Shown here: positions 35,090 to 45,799 of the stretch, in pieces
Position numbering within the stretch: the first letter of the stretch is position 1
Layout: each line of letters begins with the position of its first letter
Assembly: GCF_030272615.1 (NCBI RefSeq)
Contig: NC_081410.1
Location: 503,864,942-503,928,941 of the forward strand
Direction: 5' to 3'
DNA from: Cryptomeria japonica
Taxonomy: Eukaryota > Streptophyta > Pinopsida > Cupressales > Cupressaceae
DNA: 64,000 bases
Made by a program: the position numbers and the translations under genes
Notes under the pieces: model-generated
Databases searched by the model: none
What the model saw: the letters and a program-made list of their open reading frames with translations, nothing else
What the model was told of the DNA's origin: nothing

Positions 35090-36550
35090 TGTATAAAAAT
35101 GACCACTTTCCTAAGTGAATATTTAATATTTATTTTAACCTCATTCCTCTATTTAATTAAATTATTCACATTCATCTATTTGATTAAATGAATTACTCAA
35201 TTTATTTAATTAACTTCACCTAAGTCTTTCATATCCTTTAATTAAATAAATCACTTTATTTAATTAATTTCCCTTTTTTTCCCTTTTTAATTAAATTTAC
35301 ATTTAATTAAATTGTTCATTGCAAATAAATAAATCTAATTTATTTATTTAAAACCCCCACTTGTATTTATGAAAGTTGCATCTATTTTTGTTGAAATAAA
35401 GTAATTTAATTTAATTAAAATTCCCCTCCATCCACTTGCATTATCCTACATCTCCCACTTGCCTCCCTAAACCCCCTTCTAGATTCTTCTAATCACTTTT
35501 AATTTAGCCTAATCCATCTTCTAAATATTGTCACATCCCTAAGCAAGAGGAATTCACTTCTCAAACCCTTAAAGTCTTTGAAAACCATTAAAGGCTTTAT
35601 GTCCTCAAAAAGTTAACCTCCAAAGTCCTCCAAACCATTAATGGTTAACTCAACCTTCTTACATGGTTAGAGACTTTTTGCCTAACTCAACCTTCATCTA
35701 ACCCAAGGGTCTCATCAAGCATTCATGGCTTTAACCTTGGTTATCTCTTTAACCCCTGCACAAGAGTTTACCCCTTGGGTAAAAGCTTTGTCCAATGGAT
35801 AACCCTAACCTAATCTTAGCTCTTACCTCCTAGGGTAACCATCATGCCTTCTCAAGCATTTAATGCTTCTTTCATCTCCTCTCAAGCAGTCTCTTGTTGA
35901 CAATTGTCACCATTTCATTGGTGAAAATTGTAAACATGGACTGATAGCTTTCAATCCCGACCCTTGATAAGATCATCCAATCCTGACCATCCATTGCCCT
36001 ATTTTTCCTATAAATGTAGCCCTCCTTCTATCATTTTCATATCCAAGTCTTTAGTATCAAACTTATAGACATTTTGCTAAGCATATAAATTTCATACATC
36101 TAATCATTTTTAAATCAAGCATTCAACCTCTCTTTGAATATAAATCATCTTAATAAGCATTTTAAGAAGCATTTTTATTATCACAACACTCTCATATTAG
36201 ACTAGTATATCATGTTAGGATAGGTTTTACTAATCTTTTATCTTATCATCATATCCATGCTACTTTAATTCATACTAGATTTAAAATCATGCATAATTAG
36301 GAATGCATTCATATTAAGTTGATCAATATCCCTCGTTCTCATAGTTGTCATTCCTAAGTGACTTTGCTTAGTGATATGAGAGCAAAGGCATTGACTTGAG
36401 GGATCCTGTGAGATAGAGAAGAATGGAACATCCCTTGGGAAGTTGAGCTATTCAACATAGCTCCATAAATTGCACCAAGAGTACCATTGGTGTGTGGACT
36501 TGTCTAGAAACCGGATTTTATGTTTCATTGCACCACTTTTCCTGCACACA
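35090..36550 (+). repeat. 5' LTR of the outer Gypsy element
   Basis: It starts TGTATAAAAATGACC exactly where the Copia frame breaks off, and ends CCTGCACACA three bases before a PBS-like site. It contains ATTTAATTAAAT-rich 5' sequence like that of the inner element's LTR. The 3' partner is outside the window, so the ends are inferred from TG...CA, the Copia junction and the PBS. Confidence 0.7.
36009..36014 (+). promoter_or_regulatory. Candidate TATA box of the outer LTR
   Basis: CCTATAAATGTAGCCCTCC sits about 540 bp before the LTR end. The inner LTR has the same arrangement (CCTATAAATTGACCTC). Element transcription would start shortly downstream. Confidence 0.5.
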
Positions 36551-36553
36551 TTT

Positions 36554-36573
36554 CTAGCGCCCACCATGGGGCC
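36554..36573 (+). other. Primer-binding site of the outer Gypsy
   Basis: CTAGCGCCCACCATGGGGCC follows the LTR end after TTT. The inner element has TGGCACCCACCATGGGGC in the same position after TTT. I do not assign the tRNA. Confidence 0.65.
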
Positions 36574-36659
36574 CGACCCCATAAATAACATCATTTTTTA
36601 TTTATGAGTGATATTGCACATATGCAGAAAAGATGAGTTAGAATGTTGGAGCCTTCATT

Positions 36660-36913
36660 TAGCGCATAAACACCATTTTCTAGCGCATGTTGCTCACTGT
36701 TTAGTGCATGTTTCTCACTGTTTAGCGCATTAGGCCCTAACCTTAGCACATTGAGTAGTTAGACTATCGCATAAGACTTCTGTTGGCAATGGTAAAATTA
36801 CGGTGCATTAGAGCATCATTCTAGTGCATCTAGGGATCAACTTAGCGCACAGGGTTTGTTCTGTAGCACATATGTGCATTTTTGTAGCGCATTGGTGCAA
36901 CAGTGTAGCGCAT
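36660..36913 (+). repeat. Phased array I of TAGCGCAT words, 21-bp step
   Basis: Eight-base words like TAGCGCAT (variants TAGTGCAT, TAGCACAT, TATCGCAT) start at 36660, 36681, 36702, 36723, 36744 and 36765, then (weak) 36801, and 36822, 36843, 36864, 36885 and 36906. The step is exactly 21 bp in each run. The 13 bases between words are largely unrelated, so this is not an ordinary tandem repeat. The frames contain stops, so it does not encode peptide repeats. Confidence 0.9.
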
Positions 36914-37629
36914 AGAGTTAACAGGGAAAAAAAAATTGTAACCAAGGAAGATTATTTTAGGCTTGTGTAAGCCCACACTAACATTTGATCACCGACTGTG
37001 TGCAGGTTCTAATCTTTTTTGTGCAGAGGAAGGAGTTAGTTTAGCAGCTTTAAATTATTTTTTACTTTCTTTCATAAGAAGTTGGTTAAAAAGAAATTCA
37101 CTCTCCCTTTTTATGAAAAGTTAAAATAAACCTCACATTCCATTTTGGAGTACATAAAATAAACATCAGACTTCCTTTTGGTGCTTAAAATAAAATTCAT
37201 CTTTCTTTATTGCAAGGTAAAAAGAATAATAAATTCATATTTGCTTTCTTGCAAGATTAGAGGAAAAAACTTCATTTTGGAAGCTATAAAAAGAACAAAA
37301 CAAACTTACTTTCTGCAAAGCTTAAAATGAATCTCACCTTCCTTTGGTGTGTAAAAGGATACATTTTATTTTTGCAAAGGTAAAAGAACTTCTTCAAATT
37401 TACGCAAAAAAAAAAGAGGTAAGATCTTCACCTATTGACTTTGAATTTTTGTTGACCAAATCACAATTTACTTTGTTGACCAAGTTTGATTCAAAGTTTA
37501 TTTTGAAAATGCACACTTTTCTATGAAAGGTTAAAAAGAATTCCATGTTTGTTGGAGCAAAATCTCCAAATAGAGGTTAATGAATCACTGCTTTGAAAGG
37601 TTAAAAAGAACTTGTGTGCTTTGTCTTGA

Positions 37630-37960
37630 AAGTGGAAGGTATATGCTCTCCCCTTAACTGGGTGACCAAAAAGCCAAACCACTCTTATCCTTTCTTCATT
37701 TCAAGTACTTAATTCCTTTAGCAGGCCTGCCCTCCCAAGTTGCTCTTAGAGCACCATTTAAATGGTCGGTGAGAGGGGAACAACTTAAGTGGGAAATGGA
37801 TTTATTGCCAAGTGTTCCAACCCACTATAATCAAAAGTGGAGCTTGACGAAAGTCCCTTCAACAGTTTTGCTCAGTGATTAGCCTTCCCCCAGTATCTTT
37901 ACGATATGTAAACTTAAAGCCTTTGTTCTAAAGGTTGGGAAGTCTCCCGAGGGAGTTTAT
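37630..37960 (+). other. Conserved leader box of the outer Gypsy
   Basis: This non-coding stretch is alignable with 42130-42450 of the inner element. Shared landmarks are TATGCTCTC, a GGTGA/GGGTGACC motif, TTTAGCA-GC-TGCCCTCC, GGTCGGTGAGAGGGGAAC, TAAGTGGGAA, CCAACCCACTATAA and, later, a GGTTG...GAG.TTTAT block. The pyrimidine-rich GCCCTCC and purine-rich GAGAGGGG could pair. Its position between PBS and gag suggests an RNA element such as a packaging or translation signal; that is inference. Confidence 0.7.
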
Positions 37961-38470
37961 CACTGAAGACTGAACATGAAGCCTAATTACAAACCTTAAC
38001 ATTAGAAACTTTGAGCTGAGATAGTATCCAAACATATTCAATATCATAGTGCAAGGGTAGGGAAGAATCTGCCCCCAAGATTACTCACCATATATCTCCC
38101 AAGATAACTACTCAATTGTGAAGCAATTCAGTTAGAGATAATTTCTGGCAAAAGACAAAAAAAGGGGAGCCCCCTAGGGGGTGACACAACTGTTTGAGCT
38201 GACGAAGTATCGAGACTAGTGGGCTATGGTATTGTTGATGACCCTTGAATAAAGAGTCTATTTGATTTGTCTTCTTTGTATCCAAACCTATGAAAATATA
38301 GGGGATTTGAACACATCCTCGCAGAACATACACTATCTATTTAGCATAGGAAAAATTGGTCATCTCTTTCATGCTGTGTTTTCAAGTCATGTTTTTAGAA
38401 AATCATCCATAAAAAAAAACAAGTGTTGAAAAATTCTGAAAAAGCCAGAAACAAAACATTCAGGGTAGTT

Positions 38471-38791
38471 TAGCGCGTAGGAGCAACTTCCTAGTGCATA
38501 CCAGCCGAATCTTAGCGCTTTTATCAGTCAAAATAGTGCATAACAATTGTCATGCTGGTAAACATTTCACTAGCACTTTTGGATACCATATTAGCACTTT
38601 AGAACATCAGCCTAGCGCATCGGGAGCAAAACTTAGTACTTTTAGTCTAAACTATAGCGTGTAATCATCCCAATCAAAATAATTGTTGAAACTCTAAGTT
38701 AGTGCGTAACATAGGTAGCTTAGTGCATAGGGAGCTTTGTGTAGTGCATCTAGATCATACCTTAGCACATACGGTCTCTGGCTTAGTGCAT
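38471..38791 (+). repeat. Phased array II of TAGCGCAT words, 21-bp step
   Basis: Words like TAGCGCAT/TAGTGCAT/TAGCACTT start at 38471, 38492, 38513 and 38534; then 38571, 38592, 38613, 38634 and 38655; then 38700, 38721, 38742, 38763 and 38784. Within each run the step is 21 bp. Two breaks reset the phase. Confidence 0.9.
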
Positions 38792-39221
38792 GGTTAAAAC
38801 TCAGAAAACCAGAGAGCAAATCAGACCTTTTGAGAAAATTCAACAAACTTCTTAAGTACCCTTTCAGGTCCTATATCGAACTCAGTAATCAGAATTAGAG
38901 TCCAAACACAAAGAAATCAATTCCAAATCAAGCAAGGATCCTTAGAACAAAAATTTGTTGGATCCACATCTAGCTAGAGATAAAACTTTATCTAATCAAA
39001 ATCAGGCAGTATCATCACATCGATCAAAAAGTCCGCCATATAACGGATTCTATCAAACAAAATATCATACTGAGTTTAAAACCTTAAGTTGTCAAATTGA
39101 GTTTCCATATCGAGAGACTCTTATCTATATCATTTGACACACTTTGTCGTGGGGGCGAATCTAAACCTCTACTTGATAAAGTAAGCTTGATTTTTTCAAA
39201 CAAAGTATCTCAATCCAAACC

Positions 39222-40501
39222 TTGAAGGAAACCATTGATCATTCATGTATGACCACTCCTCATATTTTGAGAAGAGCAAGTCTTCATCACAAAACCAAGT
39301 TGAAGAAGAGACAACATAGTTCTAAAAAACTTTCCAAACGAAATAAGTTTCTATATATTAATCGCCAACTTTTTAAATCACATCGCACATTCTTGCGTCA
39401 TATGCGATTATATCTTCAAGGAAAATCAAATGAGTCTGACAATGAACCCTTAAGAAGAAGAGCTTGCATTCACAAAGTGACATTCAACCAATGCTTGAAT
39501 CATGGAGGAAAGATTAACCCTGCTTTATTCCCATAATTCTGCATCACTAATAATGTAGCTAGACCCGAACCACCAACCCCTGAACAAGTAGAAGAAGATT
39601 TTATCCCCTTTGTCACTGAAAGCTTCTACTAGATGCCTGATGTCACTCACTCTCAATGAAATAAGAAAAGTGAACCACAACCAAAGTCAAGTATGGGTCA
39701 TAGATCATCAAACCCTTTTGATTATACTGATCTGGGAGGTACAAAGATCACTGAGTAAATTCCCCAAGAATGTCAAGAAAACCCCTCATTCCAAAAGATC
39801 ATGGAAAGACTCATTGAAGCTGACAAGGAAAAATATATTCTCATGCTAACAAGCAAAGGAGTTAGGCTTCCTGAAGAGTTTGATACTGAAAACTTCAGGA
39901 AGGTCGACGAACAAATTTTTAGGACAAGGTCTCAAAATTACGCCTATCAAGAACAACAGAGAGAAGAAGAAACACATGACCCTGAAATCATATCGGAACA
40001 ACATAACATACCTAAACAACATAACATACTTGAACACCACCATGCCTGAACTAGGGATAATGAAAGGGAAGAAGCTTTCCCTCGACCAACAAATTCACCC
40101 ATGGTTGCCCTTACGCAACAAATTCAAATGTTGCAAAGACAAATGCAGGACATGCAACAGGGGACCACAATGTGATACTCAGAATAAATTTGTCCTTACC
40201 CCTTTGACAAGAGATTAAACATGATACATTTTCCCCCAAATTCAGATATACCAAAATACGATAAATATGATGGTAAAAGTGATCCCCGTGATCATGTTTG
40301 AGAATTTTGTACCATAAGCCTTGAATTTGCTCACAATGATACTTACTTGATGAGACTATTTCCAAGAAGTTTGGGAGAGAAAACAATGGAGTTGTTGTCT
40401 AAACTTACACCTCCCATCAGATTCTTTGACGAATTTTTTAAAAATTTTATCACACAGTACTCCTATAATATTTAACACACGATCACCATGTTGGATGTAT
40501 G
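39222..40501 (+). pseudogene. Outer Gypsy gag, upstream part
   Basis: Frames 39222-39536, 39610-39849 and 39801-40049 cover the basic N-terminus and a charged middle (MERLIEADKEKYILMLTSKG). From about 40050 the line reads LTQQIQMLQRQMQDMQQG, then SDIPKYDKYDGKSDPRDHV, LEFAHNDTYLMRLFPRSLGE and FFDEFFKNFITQYSYNI. That is the Retrotrans_gag capsid domain (KYDG-DP-DH ... FP-SL-G-A ... F-EL---F). It breaks at MLDV, where the inner element is inserted after 40501. It carries several stops. Gag forms the virus-like particle. Confidence 0.8.
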
Positions 40502-41453
40502 TGTATACACCTAAAAATGGTCTGAAGATAATTAATTAAATAAGAAATTATTTAATTAATCCCCCTTCCCAATTTAGTTGAATTTACTAAGTAATTTGAT
40601 TAAATTCCCCTCTTCATCTACTTATTAATAAATCCACGAATTTATTTAATAAGGTTCATTTCAATAATCCCTTTTAATTAATTAATTCAAATTAATTAAT
40701 TCCCCCCCATCAAAATCATTTCTTCTAAATCTTAATTAATTAAAACAAATCAATTATGAGTTGTTGAGATTAATTAGCCTTTTCCTATTATTTGAATTTC
40801 TAAATTCAAATTCTCCTAACTTCTACCAACATCTTCTAGAACCTTGTGACACTTGTCACTAAGTGTTCCCTTTCATCTATCCTCTTCTAGAAGCCTCTTG
40901 ACACTTGTCACCATAGAGATGACATATGTTCCCTTTAAACCAACCCCCTTTACCATCCTTCTCCAATTTTACCATTGATATCTTCAGATCAATCTTTACC
41001 ATTGATTCTTGCCACCTCACCCCTAGCCTTAAAAATCCTATAAATTGACCTCATTTTGGAGAAATATGGATCCCATCTCATTCTCATCTTATGCATTGTT
41101 ATTATAGGCATCTAGTTTATAGCTTATCATTCTTTAGCAATGGTATCATGCTCAATTTTAGCTTAATTGCATCTTCATTCTAGCTTATTTTCTAGAATCA
41201 TGTAGCTTAATCATCCTATCATTGCTAGATCATGCATGTTTATCATTCAAATCCTCCATCTAAGTGTAGTCAAGTCATTGGAATATGCATAATCAGATCT
41301 AAGAGCATTTTTTATACTCGCATTTACTAGGAGGCAATAAGTTGATTAGCTATGGTTTTACATTTCATTGTTTTAATTCACTAACCATTGCTTGTAATGA
41401 TTTATTGAGTGCATTGTGTTTGCAGGTACAAGTACACTTCATAGAGCATGACA
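40502..41453 (+). repeat. 5' LTR of the inner Gypsy
   Basis: It runs from TGTATACACC to CATGACA and is 952 bp. It lacks about 60 bp present in the 3' LTR (around 49146-49210, AACCTAACC-type repeats), lost between short CTACCA/CCAAC repeats. Other differences from the 3' LTR are mostly C/T and G/A. Confidence 0.9.
41039..41044 (+). promoter_or_regulatory. Candidate TATA box of the inner 5' LTR
   Basis: CCTATAAATTGACCTC here corresponds to CCTATAAGTAGACCTC in the 3' LTR (49421-49426). The placement is similar to that in the outer LTR. Confidence 0.5.
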
Positions 41454-41456
41454 TTT

Positions 41457-41474
41457 TGGCACCCACCATGGGGC
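41457..41474 (+). other. Primer-binding site of the inner Gypsy
   Basis: TGGCACCCACCATGGGGC starts three bases after the 5' LTR end. It is the same site type as in the outer element. Confidence 0.75.
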
Positions 41475-41542
41475 AGAAATCATCATTTTCAGCCTCTCAA
41501 GCTTCAACAAACATCTATCTTTGCCAAACCTGAATTAGAATG

Positions 41543-41831
41543 TCGTACGAGTTGATTTTCCAACTCGTACGAACTACCTTTTAGTCTGGTACAAAACCTC
41601 ATCCTGTGTCATACGAACTAATTCCCTTGTCATACGAAGTCTAAATTCATGTCGTACAAAATTTTGTCCAAGCGAATTTTGTGTCGTACGAACTGATTTT
41701 CATTGTCGTATGAGAGCTAAATGTGTGTCATACGAATTTCTGGCTGCAAAATCCTATGTCATACGAGTTCATTTTGGTCTCTGTGCGAAATCTAAAATTC
41801 TATTGTACTAAGTGAATTTTGTGTCGTATGA
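41543..41831 (+). repeat. Phased array I of TCGTACGA words, about 22-bp step
   Basis: The perfect palindrome TCGTACGA and variants (TCATACGA, TCGTATGA, TCGTACAA), usually preceded by TG, start at 41543, 41565, 41587, 41609, 41630 and 41652; then 41684, 41706 and 41728; then 41759, 41781, 41803 and 41824. Steps are 22 or 21 bp, with two 31-32-bp gaps. The bases between words are not conserved. Confidence 0.9.
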
Positions 41832-42129
41832 GTCTCTGTATCTGCAATTTTTAACAAACTGCATTTTAGGGTTTTTTGGTTTTAATCCAAAATTTTCTAA
41901 TGCTAACTCTGATCTGTTTATGAGATTTTGGTAGCCTAACTCTTTTCTACAGGACGACTGATGAAGATACGCTTGTCAAAGACATAATTCAAAAACCAAT
42001 CAATGACTACTAATAGATCTATTTTGCAGGTTGCCTATGAATCTGACTAAACTTGGTGTATTCATTAAATTTTTCTAGGCACACTTCAATTTTTCTAAAG
42101 GAATGAACAATCATGTATTTCGTGTCTTT

Positions 42130-42450
42130 GATGATAGGTGAGTATGCTCTCACCTTTCTTAGGTGATCAGAAAGCTAGACTCATCTTTTTCTTTTATTAG
42201 TGCATTTCTTTAGCAAGCTTGCCCTCCTGAGGAGTAATAATTAAGGTCGGTGAGAGGGGAACGACCTAAGTGGGAATGACTAACACCAAGTAATCCAACC
42301 CACTATAAAATAAATATGTTTTTGATGAAAATCAAAGCAATGGCAGTGCTCAGGAATAACTCTTCGTCATACCTTCGGGTATATCAAACCTTGGTTTTCA
42401 AGGTTGTGAGACCTCTTAATTGAGTTTATACCCCGACGCACCAAATGGAT
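42130..42450 (+). other. Conserved leader box of the inner Gypsy
   Basis: Homologous to 37630-37960 of the outer element. Here GGTCGGTGAGAGGGGAACGACC can itself form a stem of GGTCG with CGACC around a GTGAGAGGGGAA loop. It is non-coding. Confidence 0.7.
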
Positions 42451-42861
42451 CCCTTACTAGTTCCAGTTAAAATAGAAGCTACCTGATTGACCTCCGAAAG
42501 GGTAATAATCTTTGTGCAAGAGAGATAGTAACTCTCCCATGACACTTGCCATATTGTGCCCCCATTAGCATTTGGAGTCGGATAATACGACGTTGAGAAT
42601 CCATTGCATGAGACTCAGCGACCGTATTCTGATTAGCTATTAGGTGTGTACCTAAGTCAACAAGCAAAGGTTTTCATTCTTAGGCAACTTCCTTAGGGTT
42701 TAGCTTGATTGTGAGTCACGTATCACATCATGTGTTTGCTATGTATTCATCCCTAAATTGAAAAATCAGAAACCTAAAACTGGAAAACCAAAGTAAAATA
42801 TCAAAATTCAGTGATCAAAACTCAAACAAGCAAACAATTTTTATCACTGTTTAAATACCTG

Positions 42862-43038
42862 TTGTACGAGTCAAGATTCTCTGTCGTATTGCTTGATCTT
42901 TTGTCGTACGAGTCAAGATTATATGTCATATGAAACACTTCTTTCCACATGAAATCACTAGTTTGTCATTCTGTAGTATATCTCTTGTCATTTCAGGCTT
43001 TATAATGTGTCGTACGAAACTCTGTATTTGTCAATCCA
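42862..43038 (+). repeat. Phased array II of TCGTACGA words
   Basis: Words start at 42862, 42884, 42904 and 42926, then 42966, 42988, 43010 and 43031, with steps of 20-22 bp. They are more decayed than array I (TCATTCTG, TCATTTCA); the clearest are at 42904 and 43010. Further TGTCAATCC-like words occur to about 43140. Confidence 0.75.
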
Positions 43039-43315
43039 GAGCTATGTCCTACATGCCTGTTTCAGATTTGTCATTTCTGCCTAATCAATTTGCAGTAAAC
43101 ATAAACACCTGTTATCTGTCAATCCGTGCTTAGATTGTCGTCTTGGTTCACTTGGTCAAGTTATCATCCATCAAAATCAGACTCTAGAAGATAAACACCT
43201 TAATATTTTCAAAGTGCTCACCCTCAACAAGTTCAAGATCTAAACATCTCAAAGTGCATTATCACCCTATTTGATAAACTGATCACTCAAACATAGTTTC
43301 TCATTAGGATCTATC

Positions 43316-43930
43316 ATGCTTTATCACAAAACTGAAATGTTTGGTCAGGATAATCTTGTCCCACAAGGATATATCATTTCTACTGGACTTGGTTCTTATC
43401 AAATCACCATCATTGCACTCCTAAATCAAAGATCAAAAAAATTGCAAACCTTTAAACACTTGAATTATCTTTGCATGTCATATCATTCTAGCATATCTAC
43501 CTTGACAATTGATCACTTACCCAAAACAACTTTTAGACAATCAAACCCCTGAAATAGAAATAAAAACATTTGAAATAGCTGAAGATCATATGAACACAAA
43601 ATACCAAAGCAAAATACAAGTAACAAGCCAACATATCAGAGCAATCAAACAAGTTCAAAATCAAAATCCAACTATGTTAAAACCTCACAAGGATTTAAAT
43701 TCATCTCAAAAGAAAGGTGGCTCTTTTATGCACCTCTTAAAGAGATCCCTAAAGGATTTGGCTAAAGAAGATCAAAATTGTATAGCTATGTCTAGGAATG
43801 GCTCATCCCCCATAAGCAATTTGACTCTCCAAAGGCATCTATTCCTACACCTCTTGAAAGCTTGCAAGAACCTTCCATAGCACCATCAACAAAGAATACA
43901 TCCAAAGCTAAAGTTCCCTAAGGGATATTC
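43316..43930 (+). pseudogene. Inner Gypsy gag remnant
   Basis: Frames at 43316-43552 and 43509-43880 give Lys/Gln/Asn-rich protein without the capsid motifs seen in the outer element. The capsid domain and the Cys/His segment of gag appear to be deleted, leaving only linker sequence before protease. Confidence 0.55.
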
Positions 43931-43979
43931 ATAATTGCCATCAAACCTATTTTAGAGGATCCTATTCAAAGCTCATCTC

Positions 43980-44400
43980 CTTCATATCTAAGTATTAATT
44001 CATTGCAACATCCCCATAGCGCTTTCTTGCAAATTGAAGTCCTCATTCATAGAATGCTTGTTAAACATGTATTAATAGATGGAGGAGCTGGCTTGAATAT
44101 TTTCTCTATGAATCTTGTCTATGCTTTAGGCTATTCAAAAGATGCAGTTGATCCCTAGAAAAAGATAAAAATCAAAGCACATAATGAAGAAGAGCATTCA
44201 TCTACAGGAATTGTGATGTTACCTATCAGGGTGGGAACTTTGCATAAGGACATAGCATGCCAAGTTCTAGACTTGGAATTATCATATAACATACTCTTGG
44301 AGAGACCATGGATATAGGATATACAGGCTATACCATCAAGATGTCATCAGTGCTTAAAGTTTCCCTACAATGGGTAGGAAATCACAATATCAACAGACTC
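43980..44400 (+). pseudogene. Inner Gypsy aspartic protease
   Basis: The line reads HVLIDGGAGLNIFSMNLVYALGYS, here VLIDGGAGLN with the active-site Asp at codon 44078-44080, then GIVMLPIRVGTLHKD and ACQVLDLELSYNILLERPWI. The homologous outer region reads VLIDGGAGLNIYTLKLIHAL. Retropepsins act as dimers that process Gag-Pol. A stop follows VDP (DP*KK), and others follow. Confidence 0.8.
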
Positions 44401-44407
44401 AAATCCA

Positions 44408-45790
44408 TTGCACTGTTGTAATAATTTGAAATTATCTCAAGAGATCATAATTTCACATAATAGAGAGGCAACACCTTCAAGCACACAATCCAAGGAACAA
44501 TCATTTGAATCAATTATGTCAAACATGGAAAAACAAAAGCAACAAAGAGATCAAGAGAATGAAGAACATTTGCTATTAGGGAAAAACAAACAAGAGCAAC
44601 TTCAAATTGAAAGGGAAGAAGAAGATGTGGAAGTCGATGTAGTTCACACGTATGTAGAACAAACGTTAGGAACTAGCCTACTTGAATCAGAATCACATTG
44701 GACTGACATGGACTTAACCAAGGATGATCAAGAGTTTCTTATACGAGGTCATTCTGATGAGGGTACCGTTATAGACATTGAAATACATACTGAAAGCCTT
44801 GACATATCTATCATGACCCCTAATATCTTTGAAACTATTCGACTTGAAGATCCTTTATCCTTAAGCTATCCTGAACCTATGGACTGGGAAAATGAAGAAC
44901 ATACTAACATTGATACCTTACCTAATGACCATGCCATATCCTTATATCTTGATGAAATCAAACCCGCAACAACTTTCACCAGGGATTCCACTAACGTATC
45001 TTCTAATAAAGTGGGTGTTAAATCTCCTAGTCGCAAAAGTGAAAATCAAGAAAATAATATCTGCTATAATGTTGAAAACCATTTATTGGCAACATTAGAC
45101 CGGGAAAAAGTAAAAATAAAGGATGAATCTAATGGTGAAAACCTCCTCAAGGTGCCGGAAGATGGGAGATTTGACAACTTACATGAATTTTATCAAGAAA
45201 GGTCATCCATACTGATAAAACTAGCAGAGGCAGTTGTCATTGGCACAAATGATCTACATCCAGCAATCTCTCTATCAGAACTAGCAAGACAAAAATACTT
45301 GAAACCCTTCAAAAGATGGCAAGTCAATTTTACCTGTTCATATACAAACATTCCAAGGTTCGATCCATATCTTACAATACATCACCCGAATATCAGTCCA
45401 GGAGCAGACATCAATAAAGGAACACAACATGGATCAGGAGTCGGTATTCTACTCATCACACCACAAGGGCATACAATCCCAAAAGCATACAAATTAATCT
45501 TTCCATGCACAAACAATATAGCAGAGTATGAAGCATTGGTAACAGGTATCAAAATGGTTGTAGAATGGAACATTAAACAACTTCAGGTCTTTGGAGACTC
45601 TCAGCTCATCATTAATCAAATCAATGATGACTATCAAACAAAAGATGACAAACTCATGCCTTACAAAAAGATGGTGATGATTTTAAGAAATACTTTGTAG
45701 AAATAACTTTTGAACAGATTCCAAGAAATGATAACAAAGAAGCAGACGCCATGGCTACACTTGTTTCTCTATTGCAGACATAGGAAAATC
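44408..45790 (+). pseudogene. Inner Gypsy linker, RT N-terminus and RNase H, with the RT core deleted
   Basis: The 430-codon frame 44408-45700 starts with a long acidic, Glu/Lys/Gln-rich linker. It reaches the RT entry (GRFDNLHEFYQERSSILIKL, FDPYLTIHHPNISPGAD) and then jumps at about 45412 directly into RNase H (GSGVGILLITPQGHTIPKAY, CTNNIAEYEALVTGI, VFGDSQLIINQIN). The intervening RT fingers and palm, intact in order in the outer element at 53.5-54.2 kb, are missing. After a frameshift near 45690 the line ends EQIPRNDNKEADAMATL. The junction preserves frame, so this is a clean in-frame deletion. The RNase H is of the AEYEAL type seen in Tat-lineage elements. Confidence 0.85.
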
Positions 45791-45799
45791 AACAATGTT

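Noticed and set aside
36660-38791. CRISPR array
   Set aside because: Only 8 bp of each 21-bp unit is conserved, spacers are too short, there are no cas genes, and the context is a plant retroelement leader.
44408-45700. Intact 430-codon host gene
   Set aside because: It is a fusion of a Gypsy pol linker, RT N-terminus and RNase H created by a deletion, inside a mapped LTR pair.
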